A program made the translations under genes and the position numbers. From Paenibacillus alvei DSM 29 (GTDB taxonomy: Bacteria > Bacillota > Bacilli > Paenibacillales > Paenibacillaceae), in NCBI RefSeq assembly GCF_000293805.1, contig NZ_AMBZ01000022.1, forward strand, positions 62,001 to 126,000: a stretch of 64,000 bases of DNA, in the 5' to 3' direction. Below the pieces are notes generated by a model, which worked only from the letters and a program-made list of their open reading frames with translations, was not told the origin of the DNA and did not search any database. Positions within the stretch are counted from its first letter, which is position 1. Each line of letters begins with the position of its first letter. Below are positions 1 to 8,478 of the stretch, piece after piece.

Positions 1-52
1 TGCGCCATCTAATATGCATAGGATCTAAATATCCATAATTAGAGTATGGCAT
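1..52 (-). CDS. Partial CDS leaving the left edge
   Basis: Seventeen codons are visible, starting MPYSNYGYLDP, and the frame is still open at base 1. The start is set by a very strong ribosome-binding site (AAGGAGGTGAT) a few bases upstream, directly after the stop of the PAAR-like gene. It is the last visible gene of the leftward virion operon. No function can be assigned from so short a piece; lysis or host-recognition genes would be expected next in this position. Confidence 0.6.
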   Translation of the reverse strand, partial: MPYSNYGYLDPMHIRWR

Positions 53-71
53 TCATATCACCTCCTTAAAA

Positions 72-527
72 TCATCCTCCAATAAACACGTTACTGCTAC
101 TTCCCCCATTGATAGTTGTTCTCGTCTGAGCATGTGTTGTCACTGTTGAACCACTAATAGAAACTGACTTTCCACCAATAAATACATTTTTTCCATTCCC
201 ACTTGAAACCCTTCCATTTGCACTACTGTGATTTCCTCTTACGTTGAAATAATCGGAATGAGGAATAGAATAAGCATCCTGTTCTCTCGTACTATCTCCT
301 TGTAGTACTGGATTGGAGCCATTCACGAAAACTCCATTGGAAGTGGCGTTACAAGTGCCATCAATGTCAGCACTGGTAGAGTAGCCATAGTAATAATCAT
401 ACCCACCAACACAATCACCATCTGAATCTGTGTGATGGCAACTATCCCACCGTTTCCAATCATAAGTGATATGACTTGAAGCAGTACTTCTTGCGATTGA
501 AGCATTATTTAATGCTACTCCTGCCAT
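72..527 (-). CDS. PAAR-like / glycine-serine-rich tail tip protein
   Basis: A 151-residue protein rich in Gly, Ser, Asn and Thr. It contains three degenerate repeats of the form NGVFVNGSNPVLQGD, NGKNVFIGGKSVSISGS and SSSNVFIGG, which resemble the short strand-turn units of PAAR-type spike proteins. Such proteins cap tail or secretion spikes, so a baseplate or tail-tip role fits its place at the end of the tail operon. The N-terminal half has an unusual WDSCHHTDSDGDC stretch with Cys, His and Asp that could bind metal. The start has an AAAGG motif about 14 bases upstream. The PAAR assignment rests on repeat pattern only. Confidence 0.55.
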   Translation of the reverse strand: MAGVALNNASIARSTASSHITYDWKRWDSCHHTDSDGDCVGGYDYYYGYSTSADIDGTCNATSNGVFVNGSNPVLQGDSTREQDAYSIPHSDYFNVRGNHSSANGRVSSGNGKNVFIGGKSVSISGSTVTTHAQTRTTINGGSSSNVFIGG

Positions 528-556
528 CCCTTATTCACCAACCTTTAGAAAGTAAA

Positions 557-582
557 GACCACTAATCACATGATTAGTGGTC
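557..582 (-). terminator. Terminator after the secreted protein gene
   Basis: Perfect hairpin ACCACTAATCA / TGATTAGTGGT with a two-base loop, followed on the minus strand by CTTTACTTT. It lies between the gene ending at 612 and the PAAR-like gene. Confidence 0.7.
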
Positions 583-611
583 TAGTATTCTTGACTTATT
601 TTAATTTATAA

Positions 612-1403
612 TTACTTTTTGTAGACAGTGATCTTTCCACCATCGTCGTAATCCATCGTATACAACAACTCATCATTACTGTTGTAATAATATCCAACAC
701 CAATGTTTTCATTGTTTTTCGATGTGAAGATTAAATAACTTTCTCCGTAACCTAAATCTTTTAAATAACACTTAAACCATCCTTGCTGTTTACCATCTTT
801 AAAAGACCCTGTGCTACCATCTTTAGTGTAAGGTTCTACATAGACGCTACCATCGTTGTTGTATATTTTACCATTCCCATTAGGGATAAACTTTTCTCCC
901 TTTAGAGTGCCATCACCTTTATAAATGTGAACTGGACTAATTCTAGTTTCCCCTATAGTGTTTCCCTCGATAATAAGATCACTTCCATTCGCATGCTTTT
1001 TGTTAATAGTTAGTCCTGTACCCTGCTTACTAACGTAATTTGCTGGAACATAAGTGACTCCACTCTCAACAATCGCTGGATCGGCTGTTTGCTTAACTCC
1101 ATTGATCGTTACTGAACGTTCTCCTGACTTAAAACTAATAGTAAGATCATTACGTTTACCAGTAGTTTCTTTAGTTTTTGCGTCATATGAGATTTCAAGA
1201 GAAAGAGCAGAGAAAATGTCTCTAAACGGTACATATGTTCTTCCATCTCTTACAAACCCCGATATTTCCTTTAGTTTTTCACCAGCAACAAAAACTGTTA
1301 CTTTAGTATCTGTGCTTTTAGCAAATGATTGACCTGATGCAACTGTCATCGAACCGAAAATTGACATCGTTGCTATTGCTAAAATAAGTATTTTTCTTCT
1401 CAT
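612..1403 (-). CDS. Secreted protein with copper-amine-oxidase N-terminal-type domain
   Basis: About 263 residues. An N-terminal signal peptide (MRRKILILAIATMS, then a small-residue cleavage region before AKSTD) predicts export. Residues ~35-140 match the stalk-like 'copper amine oxidase N-terminal' repeat (VFVAGEKLKEISGFV, RTYVPFRDI, GVTYVPANYV), a domain very common in secreted proteins of Paenibacillaceae. The C-terminal half has MORN-like glycine/aspartate turns (GDGTLKGEKF, NNDGSVYVE). The ATG at 1403 is preferred over TTG 1409 because AAGGGGG lies 8 bases before it. It has its own promoter and terminator inside the tail operon, so it behaves like a moron gene; a cell-surface or superinfection role is a guess. 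Confidence 0.65.
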   Translation of the reverse strand: MRRKILILAIATMSIFGSMTVASGQSFAKSTDTKVTVFVAGEKLKEISGFVRDGRTYVPFRDIFSALSLEISYDAKTKETTGKRNDLTISFKSGERSVTINGVKQTADPAIVESGVTYVPANYVSKQGTGLTINKKHANGSDLIIEGNTIGETRISPVHIYKGDGTLKGEKFIPNGNGKIYNNDGSVYVEPYTKDGSTGSFKDGKQQGWFKCYLKDLGYGESYLIFTSKNNENIGVGYYYNSNDELLYTMDYDDGGKITVYKK

Positions 1404-1435
1404 CCTCAATTCCCCCTTATGTTATGCATGTACTT

Positions 1436-1464
1436 ATTTTACCACGCGAGGGAATTGAGAACAA
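1436..1464 (-). promoter_or_regulatory. Possible sigma-A promoter for the secreted protein gene
   Basis: On the minus strand TTGTTC, a 17-base spacer, then TAAAAT, about 35 bases before the start at 1403. The match to consensus is moderate. Confidence 0.35.
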
Positions 1465-1475
1465 TGAATAATTTG

Positions 1476-4400
1476 TTAATTCAGGTCAATTCTTGTACTA
1501 CTGATTTTAATTCCGCTAGGTGTCATTGTAATAGTAGATGATCCACAAACAAATGTTATTTTCATGTCAGATTCAACCTTTACTTCGCCACCAACAGTAT
1601 AAACTTTCACAGCATCGGTCTGAGAAAAACTTAAATCAACAGCTCTGATATTACCTAAGTCATTAGTGTATCGGAAAAATAATCCAGTATTATCTTTCTT
1701 TATTGTACCTATATTCCCACCAACGCCATTACCTTGACCAAAAACCATCTCAGGATAACTATCGCCATTTCCTCTTCTTAAATGTAACATAAACTTTGTT
1801 ATATCGCTTTTTGAAGAGTTGCCAGTATTCAGCTTTATGAAATTATTTCTGATATAAACATAGTCTTGGGACACACCATTTTTTTCAACAGTCTTCAAGC
1901 TATTGACCATAAGATCAGAAATGTATCCATCAGTTTCTTCATCGAGAATCAATTCGCCATCCATATCAGGCTCAATAATCAGCTTTCTCGCTCGAAGTGT
2001 TCCATCGTTATGAATCCACAATCTTTTATCATTATCTACATCAATAGCAATTCCTTCATTGGCATTCAAACGGATTACTTCCTTGTGTCTTCCGTAAATT
2101 GTGATACCTTCTTTCCAGTCAAAAACGATTGCATCACCAAGTTCAGCATCAAGGATTCTAAGTCTCTTCGTACTCATGTCTTCTGCGAACAAGTTGCCAT
2201 CAACGTCAGCATAGAAAACTTTATACCAGACAGGAGACTGTGCTGTGCCATCATTTCGTTCAATTTTGATTCCATAGGTAGCATTGAGAGTTGTTTTATT
2301 CATCATGTTACCTCTGGTAACTACAACACCATTCTCAGCGTCTATGACAGTGTTATTGTAGTTTCGTCCCAACTGCAAAGAAGACTTCTCTAAGAAGTCT
2401 GCTAGTTTCGCTCTTGCACCTTCATAAGCTTTGTAGAAGTCCTCCCATTTTGCATGGAAGATAAACCTTGTTGAATGCAAGTCTCTAACAATATGTGTTG
2501 TTTCGTTCATATTAGCAAATACAGGATTCATATATGAAGTCAATGCGTTATAAGTGCTGGTAAGTTGATCTCCTGCACTAACTAGTTGATTCTTTGCATC
2601 ATCCAAACCATAATATGAAGAATCCCTGTCATTATAAATAGTCGTTACGTACCTATTTATTTGCTCTTTTAGTGCAACGTATTGTTTTGTAATACTCTTA
2701 TATTGATTAGCTAAATTAATCTTTTCTAATGACGTAATTACATCATCGAGAATGATAGAGTCTAGGATAGAAAAGTCAAAGTTGAGTGCATCTGCATCTA
2801 ACAATACATCGCCAAACTTAGTTTCGATACGTAAACGCTTCGCTACCAAGTCCTCTGCAATGAGCGTTCCATCCTCATACGAAGAGTTGCCAATTGCACC
2901 ATAGACTTTATTTACCCATCTACCTTTCTCCCATTTTTGCAAGGCTAGTCCATTTGTTGCATTTAGAACAGAACGATACTTTCCATCGTTACGTAGCGCA
3001 ATGAATCCATATGATCCAATAACAACATTATTGTAGAACTCACCCATGTTTAGACCAGAATAGAACTGAGCATCTTCGATCATGTTTCTCAGGTTCTTCT
3101 CTTCGTCATAGTAAGTCTTAAACTTCAAGATAAATTCTGCTCTGTCTGGAATCTCACTTGTTTGATCTGTCTTAGGTGAGTTGATATTGATGTTCAATGG
3201 CTCTCTACCAACAATATCTATATATTGGCTCATATAATCTAGCAAGTCGTGATAGGCTTTTGTTAGTTCTTTCGTGGAGTACAAGTCGATTGTGCTTGGA
3301 GTCTTAGTGAAAAATTGGGCACTCATATCAAAATCGTCATCGCGCTGAGAGCGCTTATACTCTTCTGCCTGTTCAAGCATCCGATGATATCCAGATTCAA
3401 TCTTGTACAGTTCTGTGATGATTTGCATCTTCTCCATCGTAGTAAGTTTGTTGTCCATTACGATTGTGTTGAAGTCTCCGATATCGAGATAATTATTCTC
3501 TGAGTCTATAATCACATCGCCAACATTATTGACAACCTTGATATTTTGAGCAACCATATTAAGTGAATATAAAGTTCCATCTTTCGGGTCTGCCCACAAA
3601 ATCTTTTCCCATCCATCAGGATGTTTGTTTGTATCAGTTGTTGCTCTATCTATTACGAATCCTTCGATTTGATCTAATTTCACTCTCGTAACATCATTAA
3701 AAGACCACAGCCCGAACTTATCTGGATTCTGATCGACAAGACCAAGCTTCATTACAAGTCTTCCATTACGATCAAAGATTTCACCTTTGGAACCTTGGAA
3801 TTTCAGGACACCATCTTCATCTTCAAGTGCTAAGTTTACACCCATGAAGATTTTCCCATAGATTCGTTCGCCTACGATGCCAGTAGAAGTAATAGCATGT
3901 TTCCATGTGTTACCGCCATCATTCGTAATGGCAATCATCGAATTAAGACCTACAAGGTAGTTTTTAGGGTCGTTAGGGTCACGAATGATAAGACCTCTAT
4001 CAGAAATCTCAATTACTTGATCTTTTGCTCCCAAGATTGCTTGCTTATTTGCATCCCAAACGTTATTGATGATTTCATTAATTGAGCCTTTGTTCTCCAT
4101 TGCCAAATCCCATTTCCAAGAATCAATAGATACTTGTGTGGATGTGCTATAGGATTTATACAACATATCAAGGAATTTATCTTTGTTCGCGTATAAGTCT
4201 TTGACATTGCTTACTGTAATGTTGATTCCAGAACCTTCAAAGTCGTATTCTATTTCAGTTAGCTTTGCCTTGAAAAGAACTTGCAAACGTTCATGTTCGA
4301 TATTGATCGTATCGCCAAGACCTAGCTTGTCCCAATTCCGTTGTTCCGTAATCATAGACAGGAAATTTGCGATATCAACTTTAATCGTAATCTTCTGCTC

Positions 4401-6311
4401 TTTGAACTCGTTAAATGCTTTAATCCCCTCTGCCAACAAGTCTTTAGGGTCTTCAATATTAGAGTCCTGCCATTCTTTCTCTATGATGTATTGATTTCTC
4501 TCCGCAAGTAGTTCTGCTGTGAAGTTATTTCTTACATCAAGAAGTGTTTTTAGTAAGTCGATTTCATGTAAAACACCTTGTGCATTCTGCTCTTGAACAA
4601 TGATTTCGGCTTCCTTCATTCTGATTTCTGATTCTTTTGCTTTGATTTCTATCAACTTTGCATTAAGTTCAACCAACAGTGCATCGCGGTCGCCAATAAG
4701 AATCGTCTTATCTTGGAAAGTGTTATCTGCATGGTCAATATCATCATTCATCTTTGCGATACGAGTGTTTAGAACATCTCTCTCATCAAGGAGAATTTTT
4801 AACTCTGCTTTCAATGCGGTAAGTTCATTTCTCTTTACATTCAGAACTCCATTAAATGCCTCTCTTTTCGCTACCAATTCAGCAAATTTATCCTTATTCC
4901 CTTGCAATAAAGCATCATACTCGATGATTGTATGGCAAAGTTCATCGGACATATAATCACTGTGGTCAAGAACATCATGCTCTTTGTTCTCTACGATAAC
5001 ATTACTAATCTCAAATGCTTGACTATCACTATAGAATCCGTATCCACCATATTCATGTGTACTATCTTTGGCGCTTATTGCAAGGTGATTATCAATCCAC
5101 ACTTTGACGCTATCGTTGTAGGCTTCTATAGCCATGTCATAATGAACATTCATGCTCCATCCATCAATATGGCTAGTCTTTGCAATCAGTGTAGACACTC
5201 CATTTTCAACCTTATAAATACGTAAATGGTCTGCACCCCAACCAATGCCACCATTGATCTTTCCTGACTCCCAACCAACAAAGTAATAGTTTTTAGCATC
5301 CTGACATCTTACAACCATACCCATTACCTTATCGCCACTGGTTGCCTTTAGCGTAGATGTAACCTTGTAGTTTCTATCAGAAGTTGCAGAAGCATTTGCG
5401 ATTAATGTTTTGCTGTTCGCATTACATACAAGAACTCCGTTTCTATCTGCCCAATCGGAAGCAGTATGCTCCCAAGAGTGTTTAATATCTGTACTGCTGT
5501 AATTTTTCATAGAGTATTTTCGAACCTCTTGATACGGGTAGACGAAGTAATTGAAGTCTTCGATATACGTTGTACCAGTTGGGTTAATTTCTCGAATAGA
5601 TATATCTTCTTTGCCGTACATCTTTAATCTAGTGATAATTTCTTCCGCATTATCGTCTTGATTAAGCTGTTCAAGATACTTTCCATACCTAATCTTAAAC
5701 CCCTTATTCAGACCAACCAAATCAGGCTTCTGGAAGCTTACAGTACGTTTTAATGTGTCCCATACCACCAAGGCGTTAAACGTCTTAGCCACCTCAAAGA
5801 CTTGTTCTAAGACGGTGCTGGATGACACTTCAAGCCCTCGACGTTTCAGATCAAACTCAGCATCTACATATCCAACTTTCCAAATCGTATCAATCATAAT
5901 TTCGTTCAGTATTTCTGTAGCTGTCTTTGATACTGCTGTATAATCACGAAGAATTTTGTCATTCATCTCGAACCCTAAAGATAGTGCTTGAATTTCCAAT
6001 TCTTCACCGCTGTCCTTGCCACTTTTGTTTAAATTCGTGATAACGAAGAACTCTGTGTAAGAACCCAAGACAAGCTTAACAAGATATCTTCCTTTAATCT
6101 TGTCTGCATTTTCGTTTCGATTTATTGAATGATGCTTTTCAATGTACATAGGCAATGTAAAATTAAGTTCATTCAAAGTACCAAGCTTCTGACTAAATCG
6201 AATATTGTATGCTTCACTCATCTTAGAAATTGATTGTTTGTTAGGCTTACACATAAACAACTGTGGCGTAACTGGTTTCCTATTAAAATCAATGTCGCCT
6301 AATCTCAACAT
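1476..6311 (-). CDS. Tail-associated protein / prophage endopeptidase-tail-like (Tal)
   Basis: 1611 residues, the largest intact gene. Residues 1-250 have the pattern of the phage 'prophage tail / endopeptidase tail' family that follows Dit at the tail tip of Gram-positive siphophages. Residues ~275-440 look like an inserted lectin/laminin-G-type beta-sandwich (MGMVVRCQDAKNYYFVGW, SVKVWIDNHLAIS). Residues ~455-640 form a long coiled coil. The rest repeats blocks of the type YNNTVI ... NGDLFAEDLVAKRLRIE, as expected of a trimeric fibre stalk. It is the likely host-binding or cell-wall-contacting component. Start supported by GGGGGTGC 10 bases upstream. Its order after Dit and baseplate genes fits this role. 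Confidence 0.8.
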   Translation of the reverse strand: MLRLGDIDFNRKPVTPQLFMCKPNKQSISKMSEAYNIRFSQKLGTLNELNFTLPMYIEKHHSINRNENADKIKGRYLVKLVLGSYTEFFVITNLNKSGKDSGEELEIQALSLGFEMNDKILRDYTAVSKTATEILNEIMIDTIWKVGYVDAEFDLKRRGLEVSSSTVLEQVFEVAKTFNALVVWDTLKRTVSFQKPDLVGLNKGFKIRYGKYLEQLNQDDNAEEIITRLKMYGKEDISIREINPTGTTYIEDFNYFVYPYQEVRKYSMKNYSSTDIKHSWEHTASDWADRNGVLVCNANSKTLIANASATSDRNYKVTSTLKATSGDKVMGMVVRCQDAKNYYFVGWESGKINGGIGWGADHLRIYKVENGVSTLIAKTSHIDGWSMNVHYDMAIEAYNDSVKVWIDNHLAISAKDSTHEYGGYGFYSDSQAFEISNVIVENKEHDVLDHSDYMSDELCHTIIEYDALLQGNKDKFAELVAKREAFNGVLNVKRNELTALKAELKILLDERDVLNTRIAKMNDDIDHADNTFQDKTILIGDRDALLVELNAKLIEIKAKESEIRMKEAEIIVQEQNAQGVLHEIDLLKTLLDVRNNFTAELLAERNQYIIEKEWQDSNIEDPKDLLAEGIKAFNEFKEQKITIKVDIANFLSMITEQRNWDKLGLGDTINIEHERLQVLFKAKLTEIEYDFEGSGINITVSNVKDLYANKDKFLDMLYKSYSTSTQVSIDSWKWDLAMENKGSINEIINNVWDANKQAILGAKDQVIEISDRGLIIRDPNDPKNYLVGLNSMIAITNDGGNTWKHAITSTGIVGERIYGKIFMGVNLALEDEDGVLKFQGSKGEIFDRNGRLVMKLGLVDQNPDKFGLWSFNDVTRVKLDQIEGFVIDRATTDTNKHPDGWEKILWADPKDGTLYSLNMVAQNIKVVNNVGDVIIDSENNYLDIGDFNTIVMDNKLTTMEKMQIITELYKIESGYHRMLEQAEEYKRSQRDDDFDMSAQFFTKTPSTIDLYSTKELTKAYHDLLDYMSQYIDIVGREPLNININSPKTDQTSEIPDRAEFILKFKTYYDEEKNLRNMIEDAQFYSGLNMGEFYNNVVIGSYGFIALRNDGKYRSVLNATNGLALQKWEKGRWVNKVYGAIGNSSYEDGTLIAEDLVAKRLRIETKFGDVLLDADALNFDFSILDSIILDDVITSLEKINLANQYKSITKQYVALKEQINRYVTTIYNDRDSSYYGLDDAKNQLVSAGDQLTSTYNALTSYMNPVFANMNETTHIVRDLHSTRFIFHAKWEDFYKAYEGARAKLADFLEKSSLQLGRNYNNTVIDAENGVVVTRGNMMNKTTLNATYGIKIERNDGTAQSPVWYKVFYADVDGNLFAEDMSTKRLRILDAELGDAIVFDWKEGITIYGRHKEVIRLNANEGIAIDVDNDKRLWIHNDGTLRARKLIIEPDMDGELILDEETDGYISDLMVNSLKTVEKNGVSQDYVYIRNNFIKLNTGNSSKSDITKFMLHLRRGNGDSYPEMVFGQGNGVGGNIGTIKKDNTGLFFRYTNDLGNIRAVDLSFSQTDAVKVYTVGGEVKVESDMKITFVCGSSTITMTPSGIKISSTRIDLN

Positions 6312-6328
6312 TATGAAAGCACCCCCAT

Positions 6329-6595
6329 TTATCCTTGTAGAGTCTTAAACTGACATCTTATATCAAGATCGAACTCTCCCTCGCCAGTCAAGATATTCTC
6401 TCCCACCTCTAATTCCAAAAAAACATCATTATGACTGTCATATCTATATGTCAATGGCAAATCTGTCATAATGTCTTGATTTTCACAATCGATATATACA
6501 GTTTCATTATTATTCAATCCTTTAAACTCCAAAATTTGTCCATTCGACTCGTTTATAATTCTGACATCTCCGCTAGAACTTCGTTTTTTATCCAT
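6329..6595 (-). CDS. Baseplate protein fragment 2 (C-terminal part)
   Basis: Visible 88-residue frame. Its ATG lies inside fragment 1 and has no Shine-Dalgarno, supporting a broken single gene rather than a separate one. Confidence 0.5.
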   Translation of the reverse strand: MDKKRSSSGDVRIINESNGQILEFKGLNNNETVYIDCENQDIMTDLPLTYRYDSHNDVFLELEVGENILTGEGEFDLDIRCQFKTLQG

Positions 6596-6963
6596 AATTC
6601 AGGCTTGCAAACAACATCGCCAAGATTATTAATTAAGAATCCACCACTTAAAGATGCAGAGAAGCTAGAAAATGTAGGGCTATTCCCACGGATATAACTC
6701 ATCTCAACCTTATATTGAAATTTGCAGGATTCAAGATTGTAAAAATCGTCAACAAATAATCTGTCGTAAGCTACATCATTTATTTTTGTCCATTCTCCCC
6801 ATGAAGTGCCATCGAAAGATAGCCTTACATAAACATTTACTTTTCCATCATTTGTATTATAGTTAAAATGAAATACAGATTCGTACAGTTCATACATAGA
6901 TGAAACATCATACACAGGAGATATGTATGTTCCAACGTTTGTATACAAATCAGACCACTTCAT
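6329..6963 (-). CDS. Baseplate/tail protein, reading frame broken once
   Basis: Two overlapping frames, 6553-6963 (starting MKWSDLYTNVGTYISPVYD) and 6329-6595 (containing SSGDVRIINESNGQILEF), read as one ~211-residue protein if one base is added to the T6 run at 6584-6589. The joined sequence ...CKPELWIKKRSSSGDVRI... is smooth, and the second frame lacks a ribosome-binding site of its own. The fold looks all-beta. It lies between two baseplate-type genes and is probably a tail-tip component. The break is most simply a one-base assembly error. Confidence 0.6.
6553..6963 (-). CDS. Baseplate protein fragment 1 (N-terminal part)
   Basis: Visible 136-residue frame starting MKWSDLYTNVG. The last ~10 residues (NEVLAEMSEL) are out-of-frame readthrough after the T6 run at 6584-6589. 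See the joined entry 6329-6963. Confidence 0.6.
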   Translation of the reverse strand: MKWSDLYTNVGTYISPVYDVSSMYELYESVFHFNYNTNDGKVNVYVRLSFDGTSWGEWTKINDVAYDRLFVDDFYNLESCKFQYKVEMSYIRGNSPTFSSFSASLSGGFLINNLGDVVCKPELWIKNEVLAEMSEL

Positions 6964-6992
6964 AGAATCACCTCTCTATATAAAAAATAAAA

Positions 6993-7014
6993 AGCTATCT
7001 TTAAAAAGATAGCT
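6993..7014 (-). terminator. Terminator after the fibre/baseplate gene
   Basis: Hairpin AGCTATCTTT / AAAGATAGCT followed on the minus strand by TTTTTATTTTTT, just downstream of the gene that ends at 7022. Confidence 0.75.
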
Positions 7015-7021
7015 TTTCGTA

Positions 7022-7888
7022 TTAACCAATCACTGTTATTCTATACTGATCGAGCTTTGGTGGAGAACTAAAAATCACTCTGACATTATTCTTGTCAATA
7101 ATCTCTGTCTGCACATCAATACTCTTCATTGATCCTGTTCTTTCTCTGACATTCACTACAATATCAATAACACCTAGATTGTGATTAACGACTATTTTAT
7201 CATTTACCCCATCTCCAATTGTTTCAGAATACTTAGTTACCTTCTGCCCAACTATGCCAAAGGGAACAAATTCACAACTTGCACCTGATTCTCTCCATTG
7301 TGCTGTTTTATACACATAAAAAACTGCACCACCATCTTTTACTGTATCACCAGCAACCTTCTTCCAAACTGGCTCTGTAGAACCAGAAACACCATCGGTA
7401 ATGCAACGATAATAATAAGTCATATCTCCGTTTGTAGGGATAATAATATCATTTATGTTATAATGATTATTTGGCTTCCACACTGTATATCCTCTATTGT
7501 CAAAAACAACTGCATTAGACATTGTATCAAATAAAGGTTCAGTTAATGTAGTTGTTCCAGATACAATGCACTCATAATAATGACCATTGTTTTTATCTGG
7601 CATTACTTTCTCACCTACTTGATAAGTAGTTGATGCAAGCCATCTTGGAGCATAAGTGCCTGTACGAATATTTGTCCAACCTACGAATCCACCAATCTCA
7701 GACATTTGATTCCATATCTTCTTTCCTCTTTGATACTTAGTGCCAATGACAAGATTAGAAAGAATATTTGGTACAGTCTCATCATAACTATCGTCAATTT
7801 TCTGCATATTCTTTGATAGTTCATCAATAGTATATTGAATATCATCATCAACGCGCGGCTGATAAAGACTCAATTTCTTTGTCGGCAT
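7022..7888 (-). CDS. Tail fibre/baseplate protein with carbohydrate-binding-like repeats
   Basis: 288 residues. The centre has two or three repeats of the pattern W-x-Y-x-x-G-D/E-x-V ... YYECIVSGTT ... EPLF/EPVW (e.g. WLASTTYQVGEKVMP and WKPNNHYNINDIIIP), reminiscent of the small chitin/cellulose-binding module seen in phage fibres and hydrolases. The C-terminal ~75 residues (GDGVNDKIVVNHNLGVIDIVVNV) match a capping motif often found at the end of phage baseplate fibres. It probably binds cell-surface glycan. Its ATG overlaps the stop of Dit by one base. Confidence 0.65.
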   Translation of the reverse strand: MPTKKLSLYQPRVDDDIQYTIDELSKNMQKIDDSYDETVPNILSNLVIGTKYQRGKKIWNQMSEIGGFVGWTNIRTGTYAPRWLASTTYQVGEKVMPDKNNGHYYECIVSGTTTLTEPLFDTMSNAVVFDNRGYTVWKPNNHYNINDIIIPTNGDMTYYYRCITDGVSGSTEPVWKKVAGDTVKDGGAVFYVYKTAQWRESGASCEFVPFGIVGQKVTKYSETIGDGVNDKIVVNHNLGVIDIVVNVRERTGSMKSIDVQTEIIDKNNVRVIFSSPPKLDQYRITVIG

Positions 7889-8478
7889 TATAAATCACTC
7901 CATTTCTTACCTGCAAATGATCTCCAAGTTTTAACTGTTGGTTGAACAGTCATTTTTCCGTTCACGACTTTAATATCAGTCATACTTCCTGTCCCACTAC
8001 TAAAAGTGTCTTCTACAATGGTTTTTGTTATTTTTGAACCGTTGAACTCCATTTGATTTCTTATATATTCTGGCGTATATGAATATGCATCCTCACATCT
8101 CATTTGGAGAGTTATATAACCTTGCTTCCATCCATTATGAATAAGTGTAGAATCGCCATCGACCATACAATAGAAAACTCGATTTGGGTTATCAACTGTG
8201 TAAAATGGTTTGTAGTATGGCTGGAATAGCCATCTAGCAACCTCGCGGATTTGTCTTTCGGTGTAGTTATTTTCGAATGCGAACGTCAATTCAAAAGTAA
8301 GAGGTTCCATCTCAATAGATTGAAAGTATGGTTTATCTCTTCCTGCCACCTTAGTCTCCACGATACTTCTTGATGGAAGGAACGTTTCTTCAAACATTCC
8401 CCCATCAATTTTGCAGTTGAGAAGACCCATGTCTACCGAGTGAACACCATCGTATGAAAAGTGAATACCCTCTAGCAT
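7888..8478 (-). CDS. Distal tail protein (Dit-like)
   Basis: 196 residues. The N-terminal half (FSYDGVHSVDMGLLNCKIDGG ... R-x-I-V-E ... EMEPLTFELTFAF) has the signature of siphophage distal tail proteins, which form the hexameric hub joining tail tube and baseplate. Position directly after the tape measure and before fibre genes is the classic place for Dit. It overlaps or abuts both neighbours, so it is translationally coupled. Confidence 0.8.
   Translation of the reverse strand: MLEGIHFSYDGVHSVDMGLLNCKIDGGMFEETFLPSRSIVETKVAGRDKPYFQSIEMEPLTFELTFAFENNYTERQIREVARWLFQPYYKPFYTVDNPNRVFYCMVDGDSTLIHNGWKQGYITLQMRCEDAYSYTPEYIRNQMEFNGSKITKTIVEDTFSSGTGSMTDIKVVNGKMTVQPTVKTWRSFAGKKWSDL

Noticed and set aside
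4600-4956. Long antisense frames within tail genes
   Set aside because: Shadows of coiled-coil genes without ribosome-binding sites.
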